Shown one piece after another: positions 1-7,792 of a stretch of 64,000 nt of DNA. Each line of letters opens with the position of its first letter. The stretch's first letter is position 1. Location of the stretch: assembly GCF_000280905.1 (NCBI RefSeq), contig NZ_ALAP01000092.1, forward strand, positions 186,001-250,000, in the 5' to 3' direction. The stretch is from Streptomyces sp. AA1529 (GTDB lineage: Bacteria; Actinomycetota; Actinomycetes; Streptomycetales; Streptomycetaceae). The notes under the pieces were generated by a model. The model saw only the letters and a list, made by a program, of their open reading frames with translations, did no database searches and had not been told where the DNA came from. The position numbers and the translations under genes are program-made.

Positions 1-495
1 CGCCGCATGCTGGCCGCGGCCGTCTCCCCGCAGGCGGCCGGCCAGCCGGGGCAGGAGTCGCTCACGGCTCAGGAGGACGCCGTGCGACTCGCCGCCGCGA
101 GTCCCGGACCGGCCGTCACGGCCCGGCTGGCCACCTTCTGCGGCTGCTCGGAGGCCGAACTCGGGATCGCCGTACGCGCCTGGGGATTCGGCGGCGCGGA
201 GGCGCTGGCGGTCCTGGCGGACCGGCCGGCATCAGCTGCGGCTCTTCGGCAGGCGCGGGACGAACTCGACCTCGCCTGGGACGGGATGGAGACCCGGCCG
301 GTGCTGCAGGGCCAGGGCCCGCGCTGGACGGTGCCGGGAGGCGAGGCCCAGCTGCGCTACGGACCGGACGGCCGCTGGTGGCCCTTCCGCATCCGGGGGC
401 GGGTGTGGTGGCCGGTGGGCGGGCCGGAGCGGGACCCGGCGGCCGCGCTCGCGACCGCGCTGGCCGGCGCGGAGGAGTCGCCGCCCGGGCGCTGA
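1..495 (+). CDS. SWIM zinc-finger family protein, C-terminal part (5' partial)
   Basis: The reading frame is open from the first base, so the start lies outside the window. The visible 164 or so residues match, from memory, the C-terminal part of the long actinobacterial SWIM zinc-finger proteins usually encoded beside SNF2-type helicases. The clue is the tail 'RWTVPGGEAQLRYGPDGRWWPFR', followed by a Trp-rich stretch and 'ERDPAAALATALAG'. The SWIM motif itself would be upstream and cannot be checked. The gene converges on the esterase gene across a shared hairpin terminator. The family call is from recollection; the coding call is strong. Confidence 0.6.
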   Translation, partial: RRMLAAAVSPQAAGQPGQESLTAQEDAVRLAAASPGPAVTARLATFCGCSEAELGIAVRAWGFGGAEALAVLADRPASAAALRQARDELDLAWDGMETRPVLQGQGPRWTVPGGEAQLRYGPDGRWWPFRIRGRVWWPVGGPERDPAAALATALAGAEESPPGR

Positions 496-503
496 ACACG
501 GGC

Positions 504-535
504 GTGCCGCCGCCCCGGGACACGGGCGGCGGCAC
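504..535. terminator. Bidirectional terminator between convergent genes
   Basis: A perfect 12-bp inverted repeat (GTGCCGCCGCCC with GGGCGGCGGCAC) around an 8-nt loop lies between the ends of the SWIM-family gene and the esterase gene. It probably serves both strands. Confidence 0.75.
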
Positions 536-552
536 GGACCGAAGGTGTTCTG

Positions 553-1353
553 TCAGGCGAGGCCCTCCAGAACGGGGAGGTAGCCACCGGACTGCCCGGC
601 GGCGGTGGGGTGGTAGGACTCGTCGATCGGGAAGGTGACGCTGTGCAGCCACTCGTCGTCCGAGCAGATCTCGTGGCCCGAGAAGGTGGGACGGACGTCG
701 CCGAAGCTGAAACCGTGGTCGGCGGCGCGCTTGGCGGTGACCTCGTCCAGGGCGTCGGACGCGGAGTTGATGGCTGCGCGGGACTTCTCGCTGATGCCCA
801 CGATGCAGCCGCCGTCGAGCTGGTAGATGTGGGGATAGCCCAGTACGACGACCTTCGCGGCGGGGGCGCGCTGGGCGATGGCGTCGTAGACGCCGTCGAG
901 CTTGCCCGGCAGGGTGTTCTCGACGTAGTCGCGGGCCTCCTGGACGCGCGCCAGACAGGCGCTCTCGCCCTGGGTGACGCAGGTCGTCATGGTGTCGGCG
1001 AACCCGGCGTCGTTCCCGCCGATACTGATGCTCACCAGGCCCGTGGAGGAGCTGAGGGGGCCGAGCTGACCGGCGAGCACATCGTCGGTCCGCGCGCCGG
1101 AGCAGGCGGTGAAATCGAAGGACGAGGGGGAGTTGGCGGCGTTCCAGAGATTGGGGTAGGCGTGTGCGCTTCGCTTGCAGTCGCCTCCCGAGTAGTCCCC
1201 GGCGCCCACTCCGGAGGAGTAGGAGTCGCCGAGGGCCACATAACCGGTCGCGGCCGCCTCTTCGGCGGAGGCGGACGCGGCACCGGTGAGGGAGGAGAGT
1301 CCGAGGAGGACGGCGACGGCCGCAGCCGTGGATGTCCATCTGCGCAGCTTCAT
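553..1353 (-). CDS. Secreted SGNH/GDSL-type esterase or lipase
   Basis: The 266-aa protein starts with a Sec signal peptide (Arg-rich N-terminus, hydrophobic residues about 8-24, cleavage near ASASA at 26-30). The mature part shows the SGNH hydrolase blocks: GDSYSSG at 42-48 with nucleophile Ser44, GGND at 112-115 (oxyanion Gly and Asn), and DESYHP at 244-249 with His248. Six or more Cys suggest disulfides, as in secreted Streptomyces lipases. It probably hydrolyses esters or lipids outside the cell; the substrate cannot be read. The length is typical for the family. It stands alone, with a hairpin directly after its stop. Confidence 0.9.
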   Translation of the reverse strand: MKLRRWTSTAAAVAVLLGLSSLTGAASASAEEAAATGYVALGDSYSSGVGAGDYSGGDCKRSAHAYPNLWNAANSPSSFDFTACSGARTDDVLAGQLGPLSSSTGLVSISIGGNDAGFADTMTTCVTQGESACLARVQEARDYVENTLPGKLDGVYDAIAQRAPAAKVVVLGYPHIYQLDGGCIVGISEKSRAAINSASDALDEVTAKRAADHGFSFGDVRPTFSGHEICSDDEWLHSVTFPIDESYHPTAAGQSGGYLPVLEGLA

Positions 1354-1535
1354 GGAGCCTCTCAGGGATAGGCACGGTAGGAACTGCTGTCACTTCGGTC
1401 GCGGCTGGACTTACCCCGCGATCGATGCGTCCATGCCAACTTTGGAAGCTCAACTACGCGCGCAGACCGTCGCGTTGAAGCGACAGGGGAGCGTACTCCC
1501 GGCCGATCACACCGGCCGGGCCCCACCGGGAAGGT

Positions 1536-2282
1536 TCACACCAGGGGTTTCGAGAGCTGCTTCCCCTTGCCGGCCGTCAGACTGCAGGTGACATAACTCA
1601 GGGCCGTTCCCGCGTTCTTCGCCTTGGGGTAGGTGATGAGTGTTCCGCCCACCGTGCCGCGCGGCTGCTTCGCGGCCTTGTTCCGCAGCAGGGTGCGGCA
1701 CATCGAGTCCGCCTTGCTGCGGACCGCGTCGTTGGTGCTGTAGTCCCCGGTGAGCTTCTTGCGGCTGACCACCTCCGCGTCATGGGACTCGTCGCACTCG
1801 CGGTCGATGATCGCGCCCTCACTCTCGTCGGACTGGTCGAAGCAGTCGCCGACGCGGAGCAGGAACGACGGGAGCGGCACATCGCTGGGGCTCTCGTCGG
1901 GGTCCTCGGAAGGGGCGTCCGGAGTCGGATAGTCGGTCGCCTCCTCGTCGGAGGGCTCGTCCGTCGGCGTCGGACTCGGCTCGGGGGAGGACGAGGACGA
2001 GGGGGCAGCCGCACCCCCGGCGGAGTCCTCGGAGCCGGAGTCGCCCCGCGTCAGGTACACGACCGACGCGGTGATCAGGGCGAGCGCGACGACGGCCGCC
2101 GCGACCACCGCCGCCACCACCTTCCCGGTGTTGCGACCGGGCGGCGGTGGAGGCGGCCATCCGCCACCCGGCATTGCGCCGAAACCACCGGAATCGGGAG
2201 GCCCGAAACCTCCTCCCGGAGGCTGCGCCGGGGGCGGCGGACTGCCTGGAGGCGGATGATTCGGCGGCGGTGGCATCGTCAT
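1536..2282 (-). CDS. Membrane-anchored septum-formation-like domain protein
   Basis: An acidic, proline-rich protein of about 248 aa. The N-terminal 50 residues are Pro/Gly-rich and cytoplasmic, then comes one transmembrane helix (VVAAVVAAAVVALALITASVVYL), a Ser/Pro/Glu linker, and a C-terminal extracellular domain with conserved-looking Cys in GDCFD, ECDESHD, SMCRTLL and VTCSL. This architecture matches actinobacterial 'septum formation' (Septum_form) domain proteins by recollection. The start is uncertain: ATG at 2282 is followed by a second ATG at 2276, and a GTG at 2306 is in frame; none has a strong ribosome binding site. No operon partner is visible. Confidence 0.7.
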   Translation of the reverse strand: MTMPPPPNHPPPGSPPPPAQPPGGGFGPPDSGGFGAMPGGGWPPPPPPGRNTGKVVAAVVAAAVVALALITASVVYLTRGDSGSEDSAGGAAAPSSSSSPEPSPTPTDEPSDEEATDYPTPDAPSEDPDESPSDVPLPSFLLRVGDCFDQSDESEGAIIDRECDESHDAEVVSRKKLTGDYSTNDAVRSKADSMCRTLLRNKAAKQPRGTVGGTLITYPKAKNAGTALSYVTCSLTAGKGKQLSKPLV

Positions 2283-2431
2283 GGACACCACTGTGTCATG
2301 TCGCACTCACTGTCGGCATCGAGGTTCCGGCGGAGGCACCGGCTCCGGCACGGCACGCGCTCCCCCGGTCCGCGGCGGCGGAAGGCGGGGCCGCGACGGG
2401 TCCGTCGCGGCCCCGGAGACCGGGCCGTTGG

Positions 2432-3241
2432 TCACTTGGCCCCGACGCCGCCGTATCCCATGTGACGCCGGAGGTCGGCGCCACGCGGCACGGGCCCGTC
2501 CGGCCGCCACAGCGGGAGCTGGACCAGACCCGGCTCCAGAAGCTCGAACCCCTCGAAGAAGGCCGAGATCTCCTCCCCGGTCCGCCACTGGGCGCTGGAG
2601 GTGGACTCCTCGTTGTAGACCTTCGTCACCTTCCCGAAGCCGTCGCTCTGGTTGAAGTCCGCCGTACCGTGGCTGAGGATCAGCCGGCTTCCGGCGGGCA
2701 GCCGCTCGGTCAGGGACCGCACGATGCCCACCGCGTCCTCGGCGTCGGTCACGAAGTGCAGTACGGCGAGCAGCACCAGTGCGACCGGCTCGTCGAAGTC
2801 GATGAGGTCCTGGGTGACCGGGTGGTCCAGGATCGCGGCCGGATCGCGGATGTCGGCCAGGACGAACCCGGCGTTGCCGGAATTGGTCAGCTTCGCTCCG
2901 GCGTAGGCCGCGACGATGGGGTCGTTGTCCACGTAGGCGACCCGCACCTCGGGATCCACCCGGCGGGCGACGTCATGGGTGTTGGGTGAGGTGGGGATAC
3001 CGGTGCCGATATCGATGATCTGGCGGACACCGCTGTCGACCACTGTCCGCACGGCCCGGTGCATGAAGTCCCGGTTGCTGCGGGCCGTGACCCCCACGTC
3101 CGGCAGAGCCGTGAGAATGCGGTCCGCCGCGTCCCGGTCGGCCTCGTAGTTGTCCTTGCCCCCGAGGTAGTAGTCGTACATCCGGGCCGGGTGCGGCCTG
3201 GTGGTGTCTATCTGATCCGGGCTGAATCCAGCCTCCGACAC
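2432..3241 (-). CDS. SAM-dependent methyltransferase, DUF574 family
   Basis: A 269-aa protein of the actinobacterial DUF574 (Methyltransf_19) family. It shows the family N-terminus (PARMYDYYLGGKDNYEADR), the SAM-binding loop DIGTGIPT at about 76-83, and an acidic residue after strand 2 (AYVDNDPIV). The methyl acceptor is unknown for this family. These proteins often sit beside XRE/DUF397 pairs, as here: the DUF397 and DUF5753 genes lie directly upstream on the same strand. A paralogue is at 40379-41176. Confidence 0.9.
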   Translation of the reverse strand: MSEAGFSPDQIDTTRPHPARMYDYYLGGKDNYEADRDAADRILTALPDVGVTARSNRDFMHRAVRTVVDSGVRQIIDIGTGIPTSPNTHDVARRVDPEVRVAYVDNDPIVAAYAGAKLTNSGNAGFVLADIRDPAAILDHPVTQDLIDFDEPVALVLLAVLHFVTDAEDAVGIVRSLTERLPAGSRLILSHGTADFNQSDGFGKVTKVYNEESTSSAQWRTGEEISAFFEGFELLEPGLVQLPLWRPDGPVPRGADLRRHMGYGGVGAK

Positions 3242-3298
3242 GTGCTTCTCCCACTCGTCCGTCGATCCGGACCGGGCTTTCGCGGTCCGGTGGTGTGC

Positions 3299-3535
3299 TC
3301 AGCCGACCAGGAAGTCGGCTTCCCCCGCCTTGGCCGCCTCGATGAATCCCGAGATGTCACTCCGGCTGCAGATGAGCGCCGGGCCGTCGGGATCGGTGGA
3401 CTGGCGCAGCGCGACCCGGCCGTCGGCCAGCTTGAGCGCCTCCACGCAACTGCCGCCGTTGCCACCGCTCCAGGGCTTGCGCCAGCCCTCGTCGCCCAGA
3501 TGTGCGGCGGGCATCCCGTTGTAGATTCGACCCAT
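3299..3535 (-). CDS. DUF397 domain protein (Scr2-like)
   Basis: A 78-aa protein with the DUF397 hallmarks: W..WSGGNGGSCVEALKLADGRVALRQSTDPDGPALICS.....FI. It begins 3 bp after the stop of the upstream XRE/DUF5753 regulator, so the two are translationally close and almost certainly one operon. In S. coelicolor, pairs of this kind (Scr1/Scr2) have been described as toxin-antitoxin-like, and overexpression changes antibiotic production. Whether this pair acts as a toxin-antitoxin system or only as a regulator with a partner cannot be told from the sequence. Confidence 0.9.
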   Translation of the reverse strand: MGRIYNGMPAAHLGDEGWRKPWSGGNGGSCVEALKLADGRVALRQSTDPDGPALICSRSDISGFIEAAKAGEADFLVG

Positions 3536-3538
3536 GGT

Positions 3539-4411
3539 TCAGATCTCCTTGCGCAGTGCACTCAGGACCGCCCGGGTCCGCACCAGCGGCACGGCCTGGG
3601 CGCTCATCCGGTCCAGCGCCTCGAGGAACACGCTGACGTCGTCGCGCTGGTCGAAGTAGACCGCGCCCACGAGACTCTCGGAGCAGACCATGTCGGGCAG
3701 CTCGTCGAGAGGGAACCGGAAGAGGTGGAAGGGGCCGTACATGGCCGGATGCGGCCCCGCGCTGAACGGCATGATCTGCAGCGCCACGTTCGGCCGCTCG
3801 ATGGCCTGGATGAGGTGGTCGATCTGCTCGCGCATCACATCGGGCGAGCCGAGCGGGCGCCGCAGGACCGTCTCGTCGATGACGGCCCACAGCAGCGGCG
3901 GGTTCGTCTCCTGGGTGAGCACGGTCTGCCGTTCCATGCGCAGCGCGACGCCCCGTTTGATCTCCGCCTCCGGTGCGTGCGGCATACCCGCTCGCAGGAC
4001 GGCCCTGGCGTAGCTCTCCGTCTGCAGCAGTCCGGGGACGTAGTGCGGCTCGTAGGCGCGGATGACCTCGGACTCGCTCTCCAGGCTCACGAACACGCTG
4101 AACCACTCGGGCAGCACGTCGCGGTACCGGTGCCACCAGCCGGGCTGGTTGGCCTCCCGGGCGAGCGAGACGAAGCCGTCGATCTCCTCCGGGTCGCTCA
4201 CCCCGTAGGTGCGCAGCAGCTTCTCCACATAGGGGACCTTGAGGCCGACCTCCGCCTTCTCCATCCGGCGGATGGTGGCGTGCGTGACGTCGAGCGATCT
4301 GGCCGCCTGTTCGAAGGTCACTCCCGCCCGCTCACGCAGGTGCTGCAGTCTCTTCCCGAGCACCACCCGCAGCACGGTGGGCGCCGCACCGCCCGTCCGT
4401 GAGTCCGCCAC
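3539..4411 (-). CDS. XRE-family regulator with DUF5753 domain (Scr1-like)
   Basis: A 290-aa regulator. An N-terminal helix-turn-helix (about residues 17-70, LGKRLQHLRERAGVTFEQAARSLDVTHATIRRMEKAEVG split over two helices) is followed by the DUF5753 domain with motifs such as HYVPGLLQTE and the typical C-terminal YFDQ stretch. I chose GTG at 4411 because GGAGGGG lies 7 nt upstream; a longer frame to 4489 lacks a site. It is followed at once by the DUF397 gene and then the DUF574 methyltransferase, and is divergent from an anti-sigma-like ATPase, which is the usual arrangement of this module. Confidence 0.9.
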   Translation of the reverse strand: MADSRTGGAAPTVLRVVLGKRLQHLRERAGVTFEQAARSLDVTHATIRRMEKAEVGLKVPYVEKLLRTYGVSDPEEIDGFVSLAREANQPGWWHRYRDVLPEWFSVFVSLESESEVIRAYEPHYVPGLLQTESYARAVLRAGMPHAPEAEIKRGVALRMERQTVLTQETNPPLLWAVIDETVLRRPLGSPDVMREQIDHLIQAIERPNVALQIMPFSAGPHPAMYGPFHLFRFPLDELPDMVCSESLVGAVYFDQRDDVSVFLEALDRMSAQAVPLVRTRAVLSALRKEI

Positions 4412-4512
4412 AGCCGCTCCCCTCCAACTGACATCGGTAGAGGGAAGTTTGGCATGTGCCAGCTCGCCAGCACACCCTGTCAAACACAATTCTGCAATTC
4501 ACAGACTGATCC

Positions 4513-4542
4513 TTGCCTAACGCGAGTGACGAACCGCATAGT
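4513..4542 (+). promoter_or_regulatory. Candidate sigma-70-type promoter for a leaderless mRNA
   Basis: TTGCCT (4513-4518), an 18-bp spacer and CATAGT (4537-4542) resemble -35 and -10 boxes. An in-frame GTG at 4549 is only 6 nt after the -10 box, about where transcription should begin. This explains the absence of a ribosome binding site and suggests a leaderless transcript. It is inference from motif spacing. Confidence 0.5.
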
Positions 4543-4548
4543 GGACCT

Positions 4549-5046
4549 GTGGCTGCCCCCCATGACGCCCTGCCTTTAGAACACCGGCCAGACGGCGCGC
4601 CGACGACCCGTCCGCTGCGCGACGCCTTCCACCTGCCGGCCCGCGACACCTCCGTGGCCCTGGCACGCGCACGCGTGCTGGAGAGACTCCGCGAGTGGTA
4701 TGTCGACGACGAGTCCAACGCCGACGCGCAACTGCTCATGTCCGAGCTGTTCACCAACGCCGTCCGCCACACGGACAGCGAGAAGGTGAGCTGCGAACTG
4801 TGGGTCATCGGAGTGCGGCTCCGCCTCGAAGTGGCGGACGAAGGCGGCGGCCGGTCGGTCATGCGCGTCGAGGACGCGGACCGCGGCCGGACCGGCGACG
4901 ACGAGCGCGAGAACGGAAGGGGCCTGCTGCTGGTGAGCGTGCTCGCCGACGACTGGGGCATACGCAGGGCCCGCACGAGCGGCTCCGGGACGACGACGGG
5001 GCACGCGGTGTGGGCCGAACTGGAATGCAACCGCACGCACGGCTGA
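4549..5046 (+). CDS. RsbW-like ATP-binding regulatory protein (HATPase_c_2)
   Basis: A 165-aa single-domain GHKL ATPase. The N box LLMSELFTNAVRH, the G1-type loop VADEGGGR and the G2 box ENGRGLLLV are visible, as in the Streptomyces anti-sigma-factor-like ATP-binding proteins (RsbW/SpoIIAB type). Such proteins may act as serine kinases on anti-anti-sigma factors or sequester partners. The in-frame TTG at 4513 lies inside the predicted -35 box, so GTG 4549 is preferred. It is divergent from the XRE/DUF397 pair, the standard neighbour of this family; partners cannot be named. Confidence 0.85.
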   Translation: MAAPHDALPLEHRPDGAPTTRPLRDAFHLPARDTSVALARARVLERLREWYVDDESNADAQLLMSELFTNAVRHTDSEKVSCELWVIGVRLRLEVADEGGGRSVMRVEDADRGRTGDDERENGRGLLLVSVLADDWGIRRARTSGSGTTTGHAVWAELECNRTHG

Positions 5047-5168
5047 CACTCCGCTCGCGATCGACGGCGGACGCAGAGCTGACAGCGCCCCGCACCGGTG
5101 GCAGGATGCACGGCACTTACCGGCCATGATCGGGCTCCTTTGCCGACCTGTCCCCCTGTGGAGGCGCT

Positions 5169-5987
5169 GTGTCCGCACGATCCGCGCGTAAGCGACAGTA
5201 CGGGATATCCCTGACCGCAGTGCTGACGGCCGCCCTGCTGACGGCCGTCACGGCCTGTTCCAGCACCAAGACCTCCGGCAGGAGCGGCGACGAGGTCCAG
5301 CTGGTGGCCTCGGGCAAGCTCACCGTCTGCACCCATCTGCCCTACGAGCCCTTCCAGTTCAAACAGGGCAAGAAGATCGTCGGCTTCGATGTCGACCTGG
5401 TCGACCTGGTCGCGGAAGACCTCGGCGTCGAGCAGAAGATCGTGGACACCCCGTTCGAGGGGATCCAGTCGGGCGAGGACCTCAACGCGAGCAAGTGCGA
5501 TCTCGCTGCCGCGGGCATGACCATCACTCCGGTCCGCGAGAAGAACCTCGACTTCTCCGCTCCCTACTTCGAGGCCACCCAGGCGCTGCTGACCGGGAAG
5601 GGCGGGAAGTACGACTCCCTGGAGGACCTCAAGGGCCGGAAGCTGGGGGTCCAGCAGTCCACCACGGGCGAGGAGTACGCCAAGAAGCACGCCGACGGCG
5701 TCACCGTGCGCCACTACGAGGATCTCGCCCTGCTGCTCAGTGCCGTCAAGACCGGTCAGGTCGACGCGGGGATCAACGACAACGGCGTGCTCTACGACTA
5801 CGCGAAGAAGAACCCGGACACCGAGGTCACCACCGAGTTCGACACCGGTGAGCAGTACGGCATCGGTGTGCGCACCGGGAACGACGCACTGCGCGAGCAG
5901 ATCGACAGGACCCTCGAGAAGGCCAAGGCCGACAAGCGGTACGACAAGCTCTACAAGAAATGGTTCGGCACGGAGCCGAAGAAGTGA
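5169..5987 (+). CDS. Amino-acid ABC transporter, substrate-binding lipoprotein
   Basis: A 272-aa family 3 solute-binding protein. The N-terminus carries a lipoprotein signal (hydrophobic 12-28, then VTAC with Cys30). The mature part shows the family signature around GFDVDLVDLVAEDLGV, and the closing hinge region (LDFSAPYFEATQALL, KGRKLGVQQSTTGEEYAKK). Family 3 members bind polar amino acids such as glutamine or glutamate; the exact ligand is not readable. It begins with GTG and its stop overlaps the start of the permease gene by four bases, so the three transporter genes form one operon. Confidence 0.92.
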   Translation: MSARSARKRQYGISLTAVLTAALLTAVTACSSTKTSGRSGDEVQLVASGKLTVCTHLPYEPFQFKQGKKIVGFDVDLVDLVAEDLGVEQKIVDTPFEGIQSGEDLNASKCDLAAAGMTITPVREKNLDFSAPYFEATQALLTGKGGKYDSLEDLKGRKLGVQQSTTGEEYAKKHADGVTVRHYEDLALLLSAVKTGQVDAGINDNGVLYDYAKKNPDTEVTTEFDTGEQYGIGVRTGNDALREQIDRTLEKAKADKRYDKLYKKWFGTEPKK

Positions 5988-6763
5988 GCCGCCGCAACCG
6001 CACCCGCGCCATCCGAACCGCCCAGTACGGCGTTCTGCTGGCCGTCGTGCTGGCCCTGGCCCTCGCCGCGGACTGGGGCGAGCTGCGCCGCGCCTTCTTC
6101 GACGTCGAGGTCGCGAGGAAGCAGTTCCCGGACGTGGTGACCACCGCCTTGGTCAACACGGTGATCTACACGGTGCTCGGCTTCACCTTCGGGCTGGCGC
6201 TGGGGCTGCTGCTGGCCCTGATGCGGCTGTCGCAGGTACCGCCCTACCGCTGGCTGGCCGTCGCCTACATCGAGTTCTTCCGCGGCGTACCGGCGCTGCT
6301 GGTGTTCATCGCGCTCGGCTTCGGCGTACCGCTGGCGTTCCAGGTCTCCATCAACCAGTACGTGACGGTGATGCTGGCGCTGGGACTGGTCGGCGCCGCC
6401 TACATGGCCGAGACGATCCGCGCCGGTATCCAGGCGGTCCCCCGGGGCCAGACGGAGGCGGCCCGGTCCCTGGGGATGTCGCCGACGTGGGCGATGGTCT
6501 CGATCGTCATCCCGCAGGCGTTCCGGATCGTGCTGCCGCCGCTCGCAAACGAGCTGATCCTGCTCACCAAGGACTCCTCACTGGTGTATCTGCTCGGGCT
6601 CTCGATGGACCAGTACGAGTTGGCGAAGTTCGGCAGGGACGCGCTCAACCAGCACCGCAGCCTGACCCCGATTCTGATCGCGGGACTGTTCTATCTGGCC
6701 ATCACGCTGCCCCTGGGCCACCTGGTGCGGCGCCTCGAGGCCCGTACGGCGAAGGCGAGGTGA
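5984..6763 (+). CDS. Amino-acid ABC transporter permease
   Basis: A 259-aa inner-membrane protein of the HisM/GlnP type. Hydrophobic helices are visible at about 10-28, 50-75, 88-110, 128-150 and 215-240. The EAA loop that docks the ATPase is present (EAARSLGMSPTWAMVSIVIPQ). The start is GTG 5984, overlapping the upstream stop as GTGA; an upstream in-frame ATG at 5960 would lie inside the binding-protein gene. Only one permease gene is present, so the transporter would use a homodimer. The ATPase gene follows after 7 bp. Confidence 0.93.
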   Translation: MSRRNRTRAIRTAQYGVLLAVVLALALAADWGELRRAFFDVEVARKQFPDVVTTALVNTVIYTVLGFTFGLALGLLLALMRLSQVPPYRWLAVAYIEFFRGVPALLVFIALGFGVPLAFQVSINQYVTVMLALGLVGAAYMAETIRAGIQAVPRGQTEAARSLGMSPTWAMVSIVIPQAFRIVLPPLANELILLTKDSSLVYLLGLSMDQYELAKFGRDALNQHRSLTPILIAGLFYLAITLPLGHLVRRLEARTAKAR

Positions 6764-6770
6764 CACCGGG

Positions 6771-7652
6771 GTGAGTGAGAACACGGGAGCGCCGGCGGCG
6801 GACATGCCCGCCATCGAGGTGCGGGGGCTGCGCAAATCCTTCGGCGAGCTGGAGGTACTGCGCGGGATCGAGGTCACGGTGCGGCGCGGTGAGGTGGTCT
6901 GCGTCATCGGCCCCTCCGGATCGGGCAAATCCACACTGCTGCGCTGTGTGAACCTGCTGGAGGAACCCACCTCCGGCACGGTGCGGGTGGCCGGCACCGA
7001 GGTGACCGACCCGGAGGTGGACATCGACCGGGTCCGGCGCCGCATCGGCATGGTCTTCCAGTCGTTCAACCTGTTTCCCCACCTGACGGCTCTGGGCAAC
7101 CTGACCATCGCGCAGCGCCGCGTGCTGGGACGCGGCAGGGCGGAGGCGGAGGAGGTGGCACGGCGCAATCTGCGCCGTGTGGGACTCACGGACAAGGAGT
7201 CCGGCTACCCCGCCCAGCTCTCCGGAGGGCAGCAGCAGCGGGTGGCCATCGCCCGCGCACTGTCCATGGGCCCCGAGCTGATGCTGTTCGACGAACCGAC
7301 CTCGGCACTCGACCCGGAGCTGGTCGGCGATGTCCTGGCGGTGATGCGCGGACTGGCCGACGAGGGGATGACCATGCTGGTGGTCACCCACGAGATGAGC
7401 TTCGCCCGGGAGGTGGCCGACCGGGTGGTCTTCATGGACGACGGACTGATCGTCGAGGAGGGACCGCCGGAGCAGGTCGTGGGCGCCCCGCGGCAGGCAC
7501 GTACCCGCGCCTTCCTCGCCCGGGTGCTGGACCCTGCTGCCGCCGGAGTGCTGGAGGGCGGCGCGGCACGGCCGGAACCACCGCAGCCGGAACCACCGGC
7601 CGCGCCGCCCGGACAGGTCCCGGAGGAGGTGCGCAAGCGGCCGCTCCGATAG
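6771..7652 (+). CDS. Amino-acid ABC transporter ATP-binding protein
   Basis: A 293-aa ATPase of the GlnQ/HisP type. Walker A GPSGSGKST at 47-55, Q-loop VFQSFNLFPH, signature LSGGQ at 150-154, Walker B LMLFDEP at 170-176, and the H-loop in VVTHEMSFA are all intact. About 40 extra residues at the C-terminus are Pro- and Gly-rich and unlike the core family; they look disordered. It powers the permease directly upstream. The start is GTG 6771. Confidence 0.93.
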   Translation: MSENTGAPAADMPAIEVRGLRKSFGELEVLRGIEVTVRRGEVVCVIGPSGSGKSTLLRCVNLLEEPTSGTVRVAGTEVTDPEVDIDRVRRRIGMVFQSFNLFPHLTALGNLTIAQRRVLGRGRAEAEEVARRNLRRVGLTDKESGYPAQLSGGQQQRVAIARALSMGPELMLFDEPTSALDPELVGDVLAVMRGLADEGMTMLVVTHEMSFAREVADRVVFMDDGLIVEEGPPEQVVGAPRQARTRAFLARVLDPAAAGVLEGGAARPEPPQPEPPAAPPGQVPEEVRKRPLR

Positions 7653-7792
7653 CGGAGGCCGCCGTGCGGAAGGACGCCGTCCGCCCTCAGGGGGCGCCGG
7701 CCTGTCAGACCTGTGCTCTACATTTCCTCTCATCGAGGACGAGTGTCCGCCGGCGCCGACGGGCGCCCGGTGGAGAACGAAAGGCCAGGACC

